Assembly: GCA_022822445.1 (NCBI GenBank)
Contig: JAJEBR010000024.1
Coordinates: 118,652 to 182,651 of the forward strand
From: Gemmatimonadota bacterium
GTDB taxonomy: Bacteria > Gemmatimonadota > Gemmatimonadetes > Longimicrobiales > Gaopeijiaceae
DNA: 64,000 nucleotides
Direction: 5' to 3'
Part shown: piece by piece, positions 23,619 to 30,914 of the stretch
Numbering within the stretch: position 1 is the first letter of the stretch
Layout of the letters: every line of letters starts with the position of its first letter
The notes under the pieces: generated by a model
The model's input: only the letters and a program-made list of their open reading frames with translations
Told to the model about the DNA's origin: nothing
Databases searched by the model: none
Program-made: the position numbers and the translations under genes

Positions 23619-26540
23619 CTAGTCGGCATCCGGTAGGCGGCCCGCCGATAGCGCCGCCGGGCGCGCCCACCGGGCCCCCGAGGGCCGGAAGTGCCGGAAC
23701 AGGCGACCGACCAGCGGCAGCGCCGGTGTCGCTGGCGCCCCGAGGGCCCGGTTCGCCGACCCGATCCGGAACGCCAGCTCCCATTGGCGGAAGAGTGTCC
23801 CGTAGGCGGCCCACAGGGTGCCGCGCGGGTCGTAGATGTTCGTCGCCTCGGAGGACACGCCGTTGAGTTCGATCACCTTGAACCGTCCGGCCTGGATTTC
23901 CGCCATGGTTTCGCCCCGAATGTCGTATCGTCCGAAGAAGAACCCGTCGATGCTGCGGCTCACATCGTCGATCGCCGCGGCGAGCGCCGGGGTCTCCAGA
24001 TGCGCCCCGTCGCGGAATTCGCATCCGAAGCAGTGGTTGCCCCGCTCTTCGAGGACGACCTCCTCTCCCTGGGCGGGAACACGGTCCAGGCCGGCCCCCA
24101 GGGTGCGCGCGAAGACCCGGTGCTGGCAGCGCAGCCTCCGGTCGTCGAGGACCAGGTCGCCCAGCGACCGCCGACCGTCCCCCGCCACCACCGGCTGCCG
24201 CTTTTCGGTGATCCCGAAGATCTGTCCGCGCTCCTCGCCAGGGAACCGGTAGTAGAAGACGCCCAGCTCCTTACCCGGCACGTATTCCTGCACGATCAGC
24301 CTGGGTTCCGGCGCGGCCAGTCGCGCGCGCAACGCCTCCGTGCTCCTCGCGATCGCCACCCCCGCCCCCCGCTCCCCCACGTCCGGCTTGACCGCGACCG
24401 GCAGGCCCCCCACCGCTGCGACCAGGTCGCGCGCTCCCCGGTCCGGCACCGCCCCATCGCCCGCCGCCCCGTCGCGCTGCATCCAGTCCAGCGGCCCCCC
24501 GTCCGGGACCACCCCTCGGTCCGGCGGTCCCCCATCCCCCGGCCCCCCATCCCCCGGCCCCCCATCCCCCGCCACCACCGTCCGCGCCACCCGCGCCCGG
24601 TCCCCGATCGCGCCCAGGATCGCCGATTTGGACTCCCCCACCAGCCCACCGTCGGGAAACGCCGGGTTGGCGGCGGTGAAGACGGTGAGCGACCGGTACT
24701 TCACGGCCAGCCACGCCCCCCACGCCAGGACCGGCAGGTAGAAGAGCCACGGCGGCCAGAACTCCCACCTCCGCAAGCGCGCCCAGCGGGCCAGGAAACG
24801 CCTCCTTCCCGCTGCGCTGAAGAGCGGCACTCCGACCCGGAGCGCGATCAGCGTCCCCAGGGCCGTCGCGATCAGCCATGGCAGCGTCCGATCCTGAAAT
24901 GCCCCGATGCGCTCGGCCGCGGCGGCCCCGAAGAGCGCGGTGCCCCCGACCAGGAGCGGCGTCCAGAGCACGGCGGCCACCAGGATCCACAGGCTGAACG
25001 GGATCAGCGGCATCCGCACCACCCCCGCGGCCACGTAGGTGGGCAGGCGCGTCCCGGGTACGAAGCGGCCGCCGATCAGCAGCGCCGCGCTCCGCTCGGT
25101 GAACCATCGGCAGGCGCGCTCGAGCTCCTCCCGGCGGATCATCCACCTGAGCGGGGCGATCCGCGTCACGGGCCGCCCGATCAGCCGCCCGCCCGCGTAG
25201 AGCAGCAGGTCGCCCACCACGAGGCCCATCAGGCAGGCGCCCACCCCCGCCGCCCACGGCAGCGTCCCCCGCGCGACCAGCAGGCCCGTTCCGATGCACG
25301 TCAGGTCCTCGCTCACGAAGGTGGCGGCGACGATCAGCAGCAGCGTCACGAAGAGGGCGAACCCCGTGACCGGCGGTACGCTGGAGGGGTCGAAGGGGAT
25401 GGCGGCGGCAGCGGCGCGCGCGGGGTCGGCGTTGGCGCGCAGGGTGGCCGTCCCGTCCTCGACGCGGTCCAGGAAGTCTCCGATGGGCGGCGCGATCCGG
25501 TTCGGCTCCAGAAAGGTCATGAAGTGGTTGCCATCCAGCATGACCATCTCGGACTGGGGCACGATGCGGTGGTGCTCCTCGGCCGCGGCGGCGGGAACGA
25601 GGGGGTCGTCGGTGCCGTGCACGATGAGCATCGGGCCGGGGTAGCCGCTCAGGATCCCGCGGAGGGGGCGCTGGTCGGTGTCGTAGAAATTCCGCGCGTA
25701 GGCGTAGCCGAGGAAGGCGTAGCCGAGGAAGGCGTCGTCGGCGTACCCGAAGTGGGGGACGAGTTCGCGCAGCCCCCGGATGGCGAAGAGCTGAAGGCCG
25801 TGGATGGCGTGGTTCAGGTAGTACTCGCCCAGCAGCTCGTATTCCTGCGCGCCGATGGAGGAGAGCAGCGTGAGAGACGCGATGCGCGCCGAGTCGGCCC
25901 GGAACATCTCCAGCGCGACTCCGCCACCGAGCGAGAAGCCCACCACGTGCGCGCGCTCGATCGCCAGCGAGTCCATCAGCTGAAGCGTCATCGCGGCGTG
26001 GGCCCGGATCGAGTAGTCGGGGACCCGGGTTGTGGATCCGCCGAACCCGGGCAGATCGGGGGCGATGGTGCGGCGTTCGGCCGCCAGTGCGGGCCCGAGT
26101 CGGCGGAACGCCCCTCCCGAACCGGGGCTCCCGTGGAGTAGCAGGACGGGGTAGCCGCCAGATTCCGGAGGCTCCGGGGGACCGCGCTCCGACGCTTCGG
26201 ACAGATTCCGTGACAGATTGTGGGTAGAATCTGTCCAAGTGCGGAATGGGGACCCGTCTTGCGGGTGGGATTGAGCGAGCTGTGACAGATTGTGGGTAGA
26301 ATCTGACCCCCATTCCCGGTAGGCGATCGTGACCGGGCCATGCTTCGGCGGCGGCGATCCCTCTACCTGCTGCAGTGACAGCCCCGGCGGCGGAGCGGGC
26401 TCGGGACGCCCCGCGCGCACAGCATGCGAGACGGCCAGCAGGACGACGTAGACCAGCAGGACCGCCCGCTTGCGGAACCGCAGCCATTTGGGGACCCGCA
26501 GCCGCTTGCGGACCCGCAGCCACTGCCGCCCGCGTCTCAT
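23619..26540 (-). CDS. Three-domain fusion: alpha/beta hydrolase, DedA-like membrane domain, ATP-grasp-like domain
   Basis: 973 aa. A basic N-terminus with 18-bp repeat-encoded RVRKRLRVPK motifs and a membrane segment (about 25-40) leads into an alpha/beta hydrolase (about 70-375: HGSPGSGG, nucleophile GFSLGGG, HGTDDPLVP, DGNHFMTF, a full triad). Next is a DedA/VTT-type membrane domain (about 395-640) with the family motif GGRFVPGTRLPTYVAAG. The C-terminal part (from about 660) resembles ATP-grasp ligases: LIVQEYVPGKELGVFYY, then GRYDIRGE and KVIELNGVSSEATN giving the metal-binding Asp/Glu/Asn. The start at 26540 overlaps the PlsC-like stop by 4 bp (ATGA). An insertion with inverted repeats splits the hydrolase (26185-26320). 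Possibly hydrolyses, flips and ligates lipid head groups; inferred from domains only. Confidence 0.8.
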   Translation of the reverse strand: MRRGRQWLRVRKRLRVPKWLRFRKRAVLLVYVVLLAVSHAVRAGRPEPAPPPGLSLQQVEGSPPPKHGPVTIAYREWGSDSTHNLSQLAQSHPQDGSPFRTWTDSTHNLSRNLSEASERGPPEPPESGGYPVLLLHGSPGSGGAFRRLGPALAAERRTIAPDLPGFGGSTTRVPDYSIRAHAAMTLQLMDSLAIERAHVVGFSLGGGVALEMFRADSARIASLTLLSSIGAQEYELLGEYYLNHAIHGLQLFAIRGLRELVPHFGYADDAFLGYAFLGYAYARNFYDTDQRPLRGILSGYPGPMLIVHGTDDPLVPAAAAEEHHRIVPQSEMVMLDGNHFMTFLEPNRIAPPIGDFLDRVEDGTATLRANADPARAAAAAIPFDPSSVPPVTGFALFVTLLLIVAATFVSEDLTCIGTGLLVARGTLPWAAGVGACLMGLVVGDLLLYAGGRLIGRPVTRIAPLRWMIRREELERACRWFTERSAALLIGGRFVPGTRLPTYVAAGVVRMPLIPFSLWILVAAVLWTPLLVGGTALFGAAAAERIGAFQDRTLPWLIATALGTLIALRVGVPLFSAAGRRRFLARWARLRRWEFWPPWLFYLPVLAWGAWLAVKYRSLTVFTAANPAFPDGGLVGESKSAILGAIGDRARVARTVVAGDGGPGDGGPGDGGPPDRGVVPDGGPLDWMQRDGAAGDGAVPDRGARDLVAAVGGLPVAVKPDVGERGAGVAIARSTEALRARLAAPEPRLIVQEYVPGKELGVFYYRFPGEERGQIFGITEKRQPVVAGDGRRSLGDLVLDDRRLRCQHRVFARTLGAGLDRVPAQGEEVVLEERGNHCFGCEFRDGAHLETPALAAAIDDVSRSIDGFFFGRYDIRGETMAEIQAGRFKVIELNGVSSEATNIYDPRGTLWAAYGTLFRQWELAFRIGSANRALGAPATPALPLVGRLFRHFRPSGARWARPAALSAGRLPDAD
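26185..26320. repeat. REP-like inverted-repeat insertion within the hydrolase domain
   Basis: Two identical 24-bp copies of a palindromic unit (26210-26233 and 26282-26305, arms GACAGATT/AATCTGTC around a GTGGGTAG centre) lie 72 bp apart, with a half copy at 26200. GGAATGGGG (26242) and its complement (26308) flank the second part. In frame it adds about 45 residues with DSTHNLS repeated, exactly between the first strands of the hydrolase. Confidence 0.6.
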
Positions 26541-27538
26541 TCCCCGGAGTCCGGCGGCGCCCTCCGCCCCGCGACCGGCTCGAAGTCGCCCAGCATCGCG
26601 CGCCGCAGATCGGCAGCCAGGGCCTTGCGGTCGCCTCCGCGCCCCTTGCGGTCGGTTGTCAGCGCCTTGCGGTCGCTCGTGCTCGCTTTTCGGTCGCCTG
26701 CCCGCCCCTCTCGGTCGCCCGCCCGCTGCGGTGCGTTGCCGAAGCGCACCGTGCACTCCACGCGTCTGAGCGCGAACAGTCCCAGGACGTGGGGCAGGAA
26801 GCCCGTGTCTCCCCACCAGCACACCTGGTCGCGGGCGGCAGGGCCGTCCGGTGGTGTCCGGTAGCTCAAGGTGAGCCAGTAGACGGGGGCGTTGGCCTCG
26901 GCGGCGTCGGCCAGGAGGGCGGGCTTGAAGGGCAGCATCGTGTCGCCTCCGGAGGTGGTGGCCTCGGGGAAGACGATGACGGTGTCCCCGCGCGACATGG
27001 CTTCGCCCATCTCCCGCCGCACCCGCAGCACGTCGCGCTTGGTGGCGCGATCCACGTAGATGGTGCCGCCGAGGGTGGCCAGGGGGCCCCAGAACGGCCA
27101 GCGGCGCAGGTCGGCCCTGGCGACGAACACCATCGGCATCACCGAATCGAGCACCGGGATGTCGAGGTAGCTCAGATGGTTGGAGACGACGAGCGCTCCC
27201 GTCGGCGGGGGCTGCCCCGCGGTTGCGACCCGGACCCCCGCGACGCGCATCAGGCCGCGCGCCCAGATCCGCTTCAAGCGCCGGCGGGTCCCGGCACGCA
27301 GACGCGCGCCCGAGCGGGGCCGGAAGACCGTCGGCAGCCAGGAGACGAGGAGAAGCGTGGCCATCGCGGTCGTCCAGAACAGGATCGCCAGGCCCCTGGC
27401 CGCGACCACCGGCCACCGGCCCGGCGGAACCGTGGGCGGCGCGGGATCCGGCTCGTTGCCAGAGGGCGGCTCATTGCCGGCCCGCGGCTCGCTGCCGGCG
27501 GCCGGCTCGCTCTTAACGGAAGAAGTTGCGGAAGACAT
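26537..27538 (-). CDS. olsA: 1-acyl-glycerol-3-phosphate / lyso-ornithine lipid acyltransferase, PlsC family
   Basis: 333-aa PlsC-family O-acyltransferase. One membrane helix (about 40-65) precedes the catalytic motif NHxxxxD in SNHLSYLD (about 140) and the acceptor motif FPEATTSGG (about 214, EGTxS variant). The C-terminus carries a degenerate repeat (GDRKAL, TDRKGR, GDRKAL) made by about 21-bp DNA repeats and not part of the fold. The start ATG 27538 lies within the end of the OlsB-like gene (26-bp overlap), and the stop overlaps the next start by 4 bp. Adjacency to an OlsB-type gene makes OlsA (second acylation of lyso-ornithine lipid) more likely than phosphatidate synthesis. Confidence 0.85.
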   Translation of the reverse strand: MSSATSSVKSEPAAGSEPRAGNEPPSGNEPDPAPPTVPPGRWPVVAARGLAILFWTTAMATLLLVSWLPTVFRPRSGARLRAGTRRRLKRIWARGLMRVAGVRVATAGQPPPTGALVVSNHLSYLDIPVLDSVMPMVFVARADLRRWPFWGPLATLGGTIYVDRATKRDVLRVRREMGEAMSRGDTVIVFPEATTSGGDTMLPFKPALLADAAEANAPVYWLTLSYRTPPDGPAARDQVCWWGDTGFLPHVLGLFALRRVECTVRFGNAPQRAGDREGRAGDRKASTSDRKALTTDRKGRGGDRKALAADLRRAMLGDFEPVAGRRAPPDSGE

Positions 27539-28358
27539 GGCGCTCGAGTTGGCGCACGTCGAGCACGACCAGGAAATCGATGGTCCGGAACGCCCGGTCG
27601 ATCGCCGGGGGGCCGCAGATCCTGGCGCCAAGGTTCAGATAGCTCTGGAACAGCGGCGGAATGTCGACCGGTTCCTCCGGGGCGTCTCCGTGGTGGTGCA
27701 GTCCGCACTCGAAGCCGGGCAGCGGCCAGACCCGCGCGTGCGGGTGGCGGTGGCCGCCCTTGACCAGGAAGGCGTGGGCGGCGTTGCCGACGCGTCCGTC
27801 CTGGGTGGTCAGCGAGCAGCATCCGAATAGGTGGTGCTTCCCCGTGTGGGTCAGGTAGGCCGCCAGTCCCCGCCAGAGCAGGTGCAGCACGCGGCGGCTG
27901 CGGTGGTCCTTCGCGATGCAGGCCCGTCCCACCTCGACCGCGTCGTCGATGATCTCCATGGGGAACTGCGAGAAGTCGAACTCGCGCGCGGTGTAGAAGC
28001 CGCTGTTGGCGGCCGCCATCGCCGCGGTCTGCATGCGGTAGGTTCCCACCACGTCGCCGGTCCGCCGGTCGGTGATCAGGATGTGGTGCATGACCTCGTC
28101 GAGGTCGTCCCGGTCGAGTCCGGATTCGAGGGAGGATGCCAGACCTTCCCCCAGCTCGAGGTTGAATACGGCGAAGCGCAGACGCTGGAGTGCGCGCAGC
28201 TCTTCGACGGTGCGGGCGAAGGTGAGGCGGTAGGGGCCCGACTCGACGGCGTCGCGCGGAAGCTCCGGCTCGGCGATGGGGAAGGCGGCGGCCTGGCGGC
28301 GGGTCGCGGCCGCGGCGGGGTCCCCCGGGGAACCCGAGCCTCGGCCGGGACGGGTCAC
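27513..28358 (-). CDS. olsB: OlsB-like ornithine N-acyltransferase (GNAT fold)
   Basis: 281 aa, start GTG 28358, overlapping the upstream stop by 4 bp (GTGA), with GGAGG in front. The fold is the acyl-ACP-dependent GNAT/autoinducer-synthase type: RTVEELRALQRLRFAVFNLE (about 50), DVVGTYRMQT (about 110), EVGRACIAKDHR (about 150) and LLWRGLAAYL (about 165) are characteristic of OlsB and hemolysin-like acyltransferases. The enzyme would attach a 3-hydroxyacyl chain to the alpha-amine of ornithine or another amino acid to give a lyso-aminolipid, which the PlsC-like neighbour completes. Aminolipids replace phospholipids under phosphate limitation in many bacteria; the exact amino acid here is unknown. 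Confidence 0.85.
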   Translation of the reverse strand: MTRPGRGSGSPGDPAAAATRRQAAAFPIAEPELPRDAVESGPYRLTFARTVEELRALQRLRFAVFNLELGEGLASSLESGLDRDDLDEVMHHILITDRRTGDVVGTYRMQTAAMAAANSGFYTAREFDFSQFPMEIIDDAVEVGRACIAKDHRSRRVLHLLWRGLAAYLTHTGKHHLFGCCSLTTQDGRVGNAAHAFLVKGGHRHPHARVWPLPGFECGLHHHGDAPEEPVDIPPLFQSYLNLGARICGPPAIDRAFRTIDFLVVLDVRQLERHVFRNFFR

Positions 28359-29092
28359 CTCAGCCTCCGTATCCCCGCGGGATCCACATGCAGGAAGGTG
28401 GTGCCGCCCCGTTGCACGAGACGGCCGGTCATCCCCACCGGCGTGGCGATCAGCCCCTCCAGCGAGTCCCCGATGGGTTCGCCGCCGCTTCCCGCCAGGA
28501 CGATCCCCTCGCGGCGCCCGTCCTCCCGGCGCACCTCCAGCAGCGGCGGAACCCCTCCCTTGATGCAGACCGCGGCGCAGGCCCGGTGGGTGATGCCCGA
28601 CCCGGGGTTCATGACGCCCAGGTAGCACTTCGACCCCACGATCTCGCCCTCCACGTAGCGGTCGCCCAGGTCGACCTCCGGCACCTCGGGGGCGGGTTCG
28701 GCCGTCTCGCGGAGCGACACCGTGCCGGGCTCGACCTGGATCATGGCCTGCCCTTCCCGGTATGCGAGCGTCCCATTCAGCGAGGCCGCGCGCCCCACGA
28801 CGGAAGCCACCAGCTCGTCCGCGCCGAACTTGCCGGGCGCGGTCAGCAGGTAGCGGGAGAAGTCGGTGTCGCCGGGGACGATGAGGGAGGGGTAGGGGTC
28901 CGCCACGACGAAGCCCTCGAAGGTGCGGACGTGGCCGAATTCGAAGTGGGCGGCGGGAAGGGTGCGCTGGCCGAGGGCGGCGAGGGCGGCGGCGAGGGCG
29001 GCCGCGCCCAGGGTGAGGAGGGCGATGCGGCGCAGGGAGCGGCGGATGCGGGGGGGCGGGGGATCCGTGTAGCCGACGTAGAAGTCCGTCAT
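28355..29092 (-). CDS. Anchored Cys-motif protein of a redox operon
   Basis: 245 aa, one transmembrane helix (about 22-42) then an exported domain. The conserved-looking block GSKCYLGVMNPGSGITHRAC followed by AAVCIKGGVPP (about 160-190) has Cys-x14-Cys... Cys spacing suitable for metal or redox binding; I recall this block from uncharacterised proteins near Rieske proteins but cannot name the family. Both ends overlap neighbours by 4 bp (ATGA at 29089, GTGA at 28355), so translation is coupled to the Rieske membrane protein. Likely a periplasmic electron- or metal-handling partner; inference from context. Confidence 0.72.
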   Translation of the reverse strand: MTDFYVGYTDPPPPRIRRSLRRIALLTLGAAALAAALAALGQRTLPAAHFEFGHVRTFEGFVVADPYPSLIVPGDTDFSRYLLTAPGKFGADELVASVVGRAASLNGTLAYREGQAMIQVEPGTVSLRETAEPAPEVPEVDLGDRYVEGEIVGSKCYLGVMNPGSGITHRACAAVCIKGGVPPLLEVRREDGRREGIVLAGSGGEPIGDSLEGLIATPVGMTGRLVQRGGTTFLHVDPAGIRRLR

Positions 29093-30237
29093 GAGGTCTT
29101 CCCGGGTGGGGGTTTGGCCGCGCCCGCGACCGGGAGTTGCGCGGTGCGGGAGGCCGTGCCGAGGGGGTTCGCGACCGGGTTCACCCACACGAAGCCGTCG
29201 TGGATGGCAACGTCGTAGGTCTCGATCCGGTCGTCGAAGGGCGGGGGGGCGCAGCCGGTCACGGGATCGTACTGGAAGCCGTGCCAGGGGCAGGTGACGC
29301 AGCCGTCGATGATCCGGCCTTCGCCGAGCGGGCCCATCTGGTGGCGGCAGACGTTGGAGATGCAGGAGATTTCGGTGCCGTTGCGGAAGACGGCGACGCG
29401 CTCGCCGCCGAGCGGGACTACGCGGCCCTCGCCGTCGGGGATATCGGCTGCGCGGACGTCGCTGCGGACGTAGCTGGGGGAGGCTGCGGGGGCTGCGGGG
29501 GTCGCTTCGGCCGAGGGCGTGGCCGCCGGGTCCACAGGGGCGCCGAGGCCCCCCGCTCGCTCCGCGTCGGCCCGGTCGCGGCGTCGCTCCGCGAGCCCGG
29601 TGTACAGATGGAGCGCGAAGACGGTTGCGGCCACGGCTCCGGTCACCGGCCACAGGTATTCCTTTCCTTCGCCCTGCAGCGCACCCAGCGCCACATGTCC
29701 CAGGAGGACCGCGTACGCCCCGTACACCGCCATGTGGAGCCCCTTCCAGACCCGGGGCGTCAGGTTGGCGAGCCAGAAGTCGTGGCTGGTCGCCGCCATC
29801 AGGAAGAGCACGCCGAGGACGATCGCGCCCAGCGGCTGGAAGGGGAACGCGCCGTCATCGGTGAAGCTCCCGTCGCTGGAGAGGACGCTCGCGAGCGGGT
29901 TGACCTCGCCCAGTGCGTGAAACTGTACGGTAGCGAAGGCACCGTGCACGAACGCGACCAGAAAGGTGGCCACGCCCAGGTGGCGGCGGTTGTAGAGGAC
30001 CGGAAGGAAGCGCGGCGACATGCGCGCCAGAGGGCCGATCAGCAGGATGAACGAGAGCATGACGAAGCCGAGGCTGCCGGTCGCCCTGAGCAGCAGCGTC
30101 TCGAAGGTGATGTGCGGCTGGGTGGCCAGGGTGATCGCCGTGAAGGCACCCAGGTACATCACCATGCAGAGCGCGATGAGCAGGTCGTACTTCCTCTTCT
30201 GCGGGGACCAGCCCACGCCCCGGTAGACCTGGCTCAC
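29089..30237 (-). CDS. Ferric-reductase-like membrane protein with C-terminal Rieske domain
   Basis: 382 aa, start GTG 30237 overlapping the upstream stop by 4 bp. Six transmembrane helices (about 18-230) resemble the haem-b ferric reductase/YedZ (MsrQ) domain, with histidines in HLGVATFLVAFVHGAF, AATSHDFW, KGLHMAVY and GHVALGAL positioned for two b haems. After an Ala/Pro linker a Rieske [2Fe-2S] domain follows (about 275-365), with both ligand pairs seen: CRHQMGPLG and CPWHGFQYD. Domain fusion of a quinol/haem membrane module with a Rieske centre implies electron transfer across the membrane; donor and acceptor are unknown. Confidence 0.85.
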   Translation of the reverse strand: MSQVYRGVGWSPQKRKYDLLIALCMVMYLGAFTAITLATQPHITFETLLLRATGSLGFVMLSFILLIGPLARMSPRFLPVLYNRRHLGVATFLVAFVHGAFATVQFHALGEVNPLASVLSSDGSFTDDGAFPFQPLGAIVLGVLFLMAATSHDFWLANLTPRVWKGLHMAVYGAYAVLLGHVALGALQGEGKEYLWPVTGAVAATVFALHLYTGLAERRRDRADAERAGGLGAPVDPAATPSAEATPAAPAASPSYVRSDVRAADIPDGEGRVVPLGGERVAVFRNGTEISCISNVCRHQMGPLGEGRIIDGCVTCPWHGFQYDPVTGCAPPPFDDRIETYDVAIHDGFVWVNPVANPLGTASRTAQLPVAGAAKPPPGKTS

Positions 30238-30470
30238 GGCCGGTCTCCCGGGATGGCCTCCGCCCCCGCCGCCGGCTCGCGGGTCCATCCGGTTTCGGCG
30301 GTCTCCGGGCCTGCCGCCGCCAACGGTTCCGGTTCCGCGCCCGCCGGCGCCAGCGGCTCGGGCTCCGGGCGCCCCGAGAAGGCCAGCCACCCGTAGAGGA
30401 GGACGCAGGCGGCGAGAATCGCGCTCGCGAGCACCACCCACAGGTGGGCCGAACGGTGGCCGCTCCTCAT
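30234..30470 (-). CDS. Small single-pass membrane protein of the redox operon
   Basis: 78 aa: basic N-terminus MRSGHRSAHL, one helix (about 10-32), then a Pro/Glu/Ala-rich exposed tail with repeated PEPEPLA. ATG 30470 overlaps the preceding stop (ATGA) and its own stop overlaps the next GTG. Not recognised; by size and position probably a small subunit or assembly factor. Confidence 0.65.
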   Translation of the reverse strand: MRSGHRSAHLWVVLASAILAACVLLYGWLAFSGRPEPEPLAPAGAEPEPLAAAGPETAETGWTREPAAGAEAIPGDRP

Positions 30471-30742
30471 GACCGCTCCTTCGCCCCGGCGCGCCGCCAC
30501 TTCACGAGCATGAGGGGCCACAGCGCCACCACTCCCGGGAAGGTCAGGACGCGAAAGCCCCAGGTTCCCCCCTTCGCGGCGGGATCGATGGCGCCCGCAC
30601 CCCGGAGCGCGAACGGAACGGCGAAGACCGCGCCGACCGCGCCGTAGATGACCAGCGCGGTCACCACCGCTTCGGCTGCCGGATAGGGAATGGGAAGACC
30701 TCCGTCGGGGTTGGTGGAATGCAACACGCAACCTATCATCAT
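30467..30742 (-). CDS. Small two-helix membrane protein, first gene of the redox/lipid operon
   Basis: 91 aa with two membrane segments (about 20-45 and 62-82). The block AIDPAAKGGTWGFRVLTFPG with the following VVALWPLML is a pattern I have seen in small uncharacterised membrane proteins, so conservation beyond this window is likely. ATG 30742 (MMIGCVLHSTN) was preferred over the longer frame to 30829, which is Gly/Arg-rich. The Shine-Dalgarno region is poor. Stop overlaps the next gene by 4 bp. Confidence 0.65.
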   Translation of the reverse strand: MMIGCVLHSTNPDGGLPIPYPAAEAVVTALVIYGAVGAVFAVPFALRGAGAIDPAAKGGTWGFRVLTFPGVVALWPLMLVKWRRAGAKERS

Positions 30743-30914
30743 GGGGATTTCGCCGCGATCCCACCCGCGCGCGCCGCGATCGGCGCGATCAACGGGCTGC
30801 CCGGAGCCGGATTCTCCCTGCCCCCGCACCTGGCTCGGGCCGGAACCCGGGAACGATCGCTCACCCCGGTACTACCACCAGGGTAACAAGGCCCTCGAAC
30901 CCCCGCACGCTCCC
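30743..30914. other. 172-bp divergent promoter region
   Basis: Separates the seven-gene minus-strand operon from the plus-strand Rieske-glutamate synthase gene. No operator palindrome or canonical promoter was found by eye. Confidence 0.4.
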
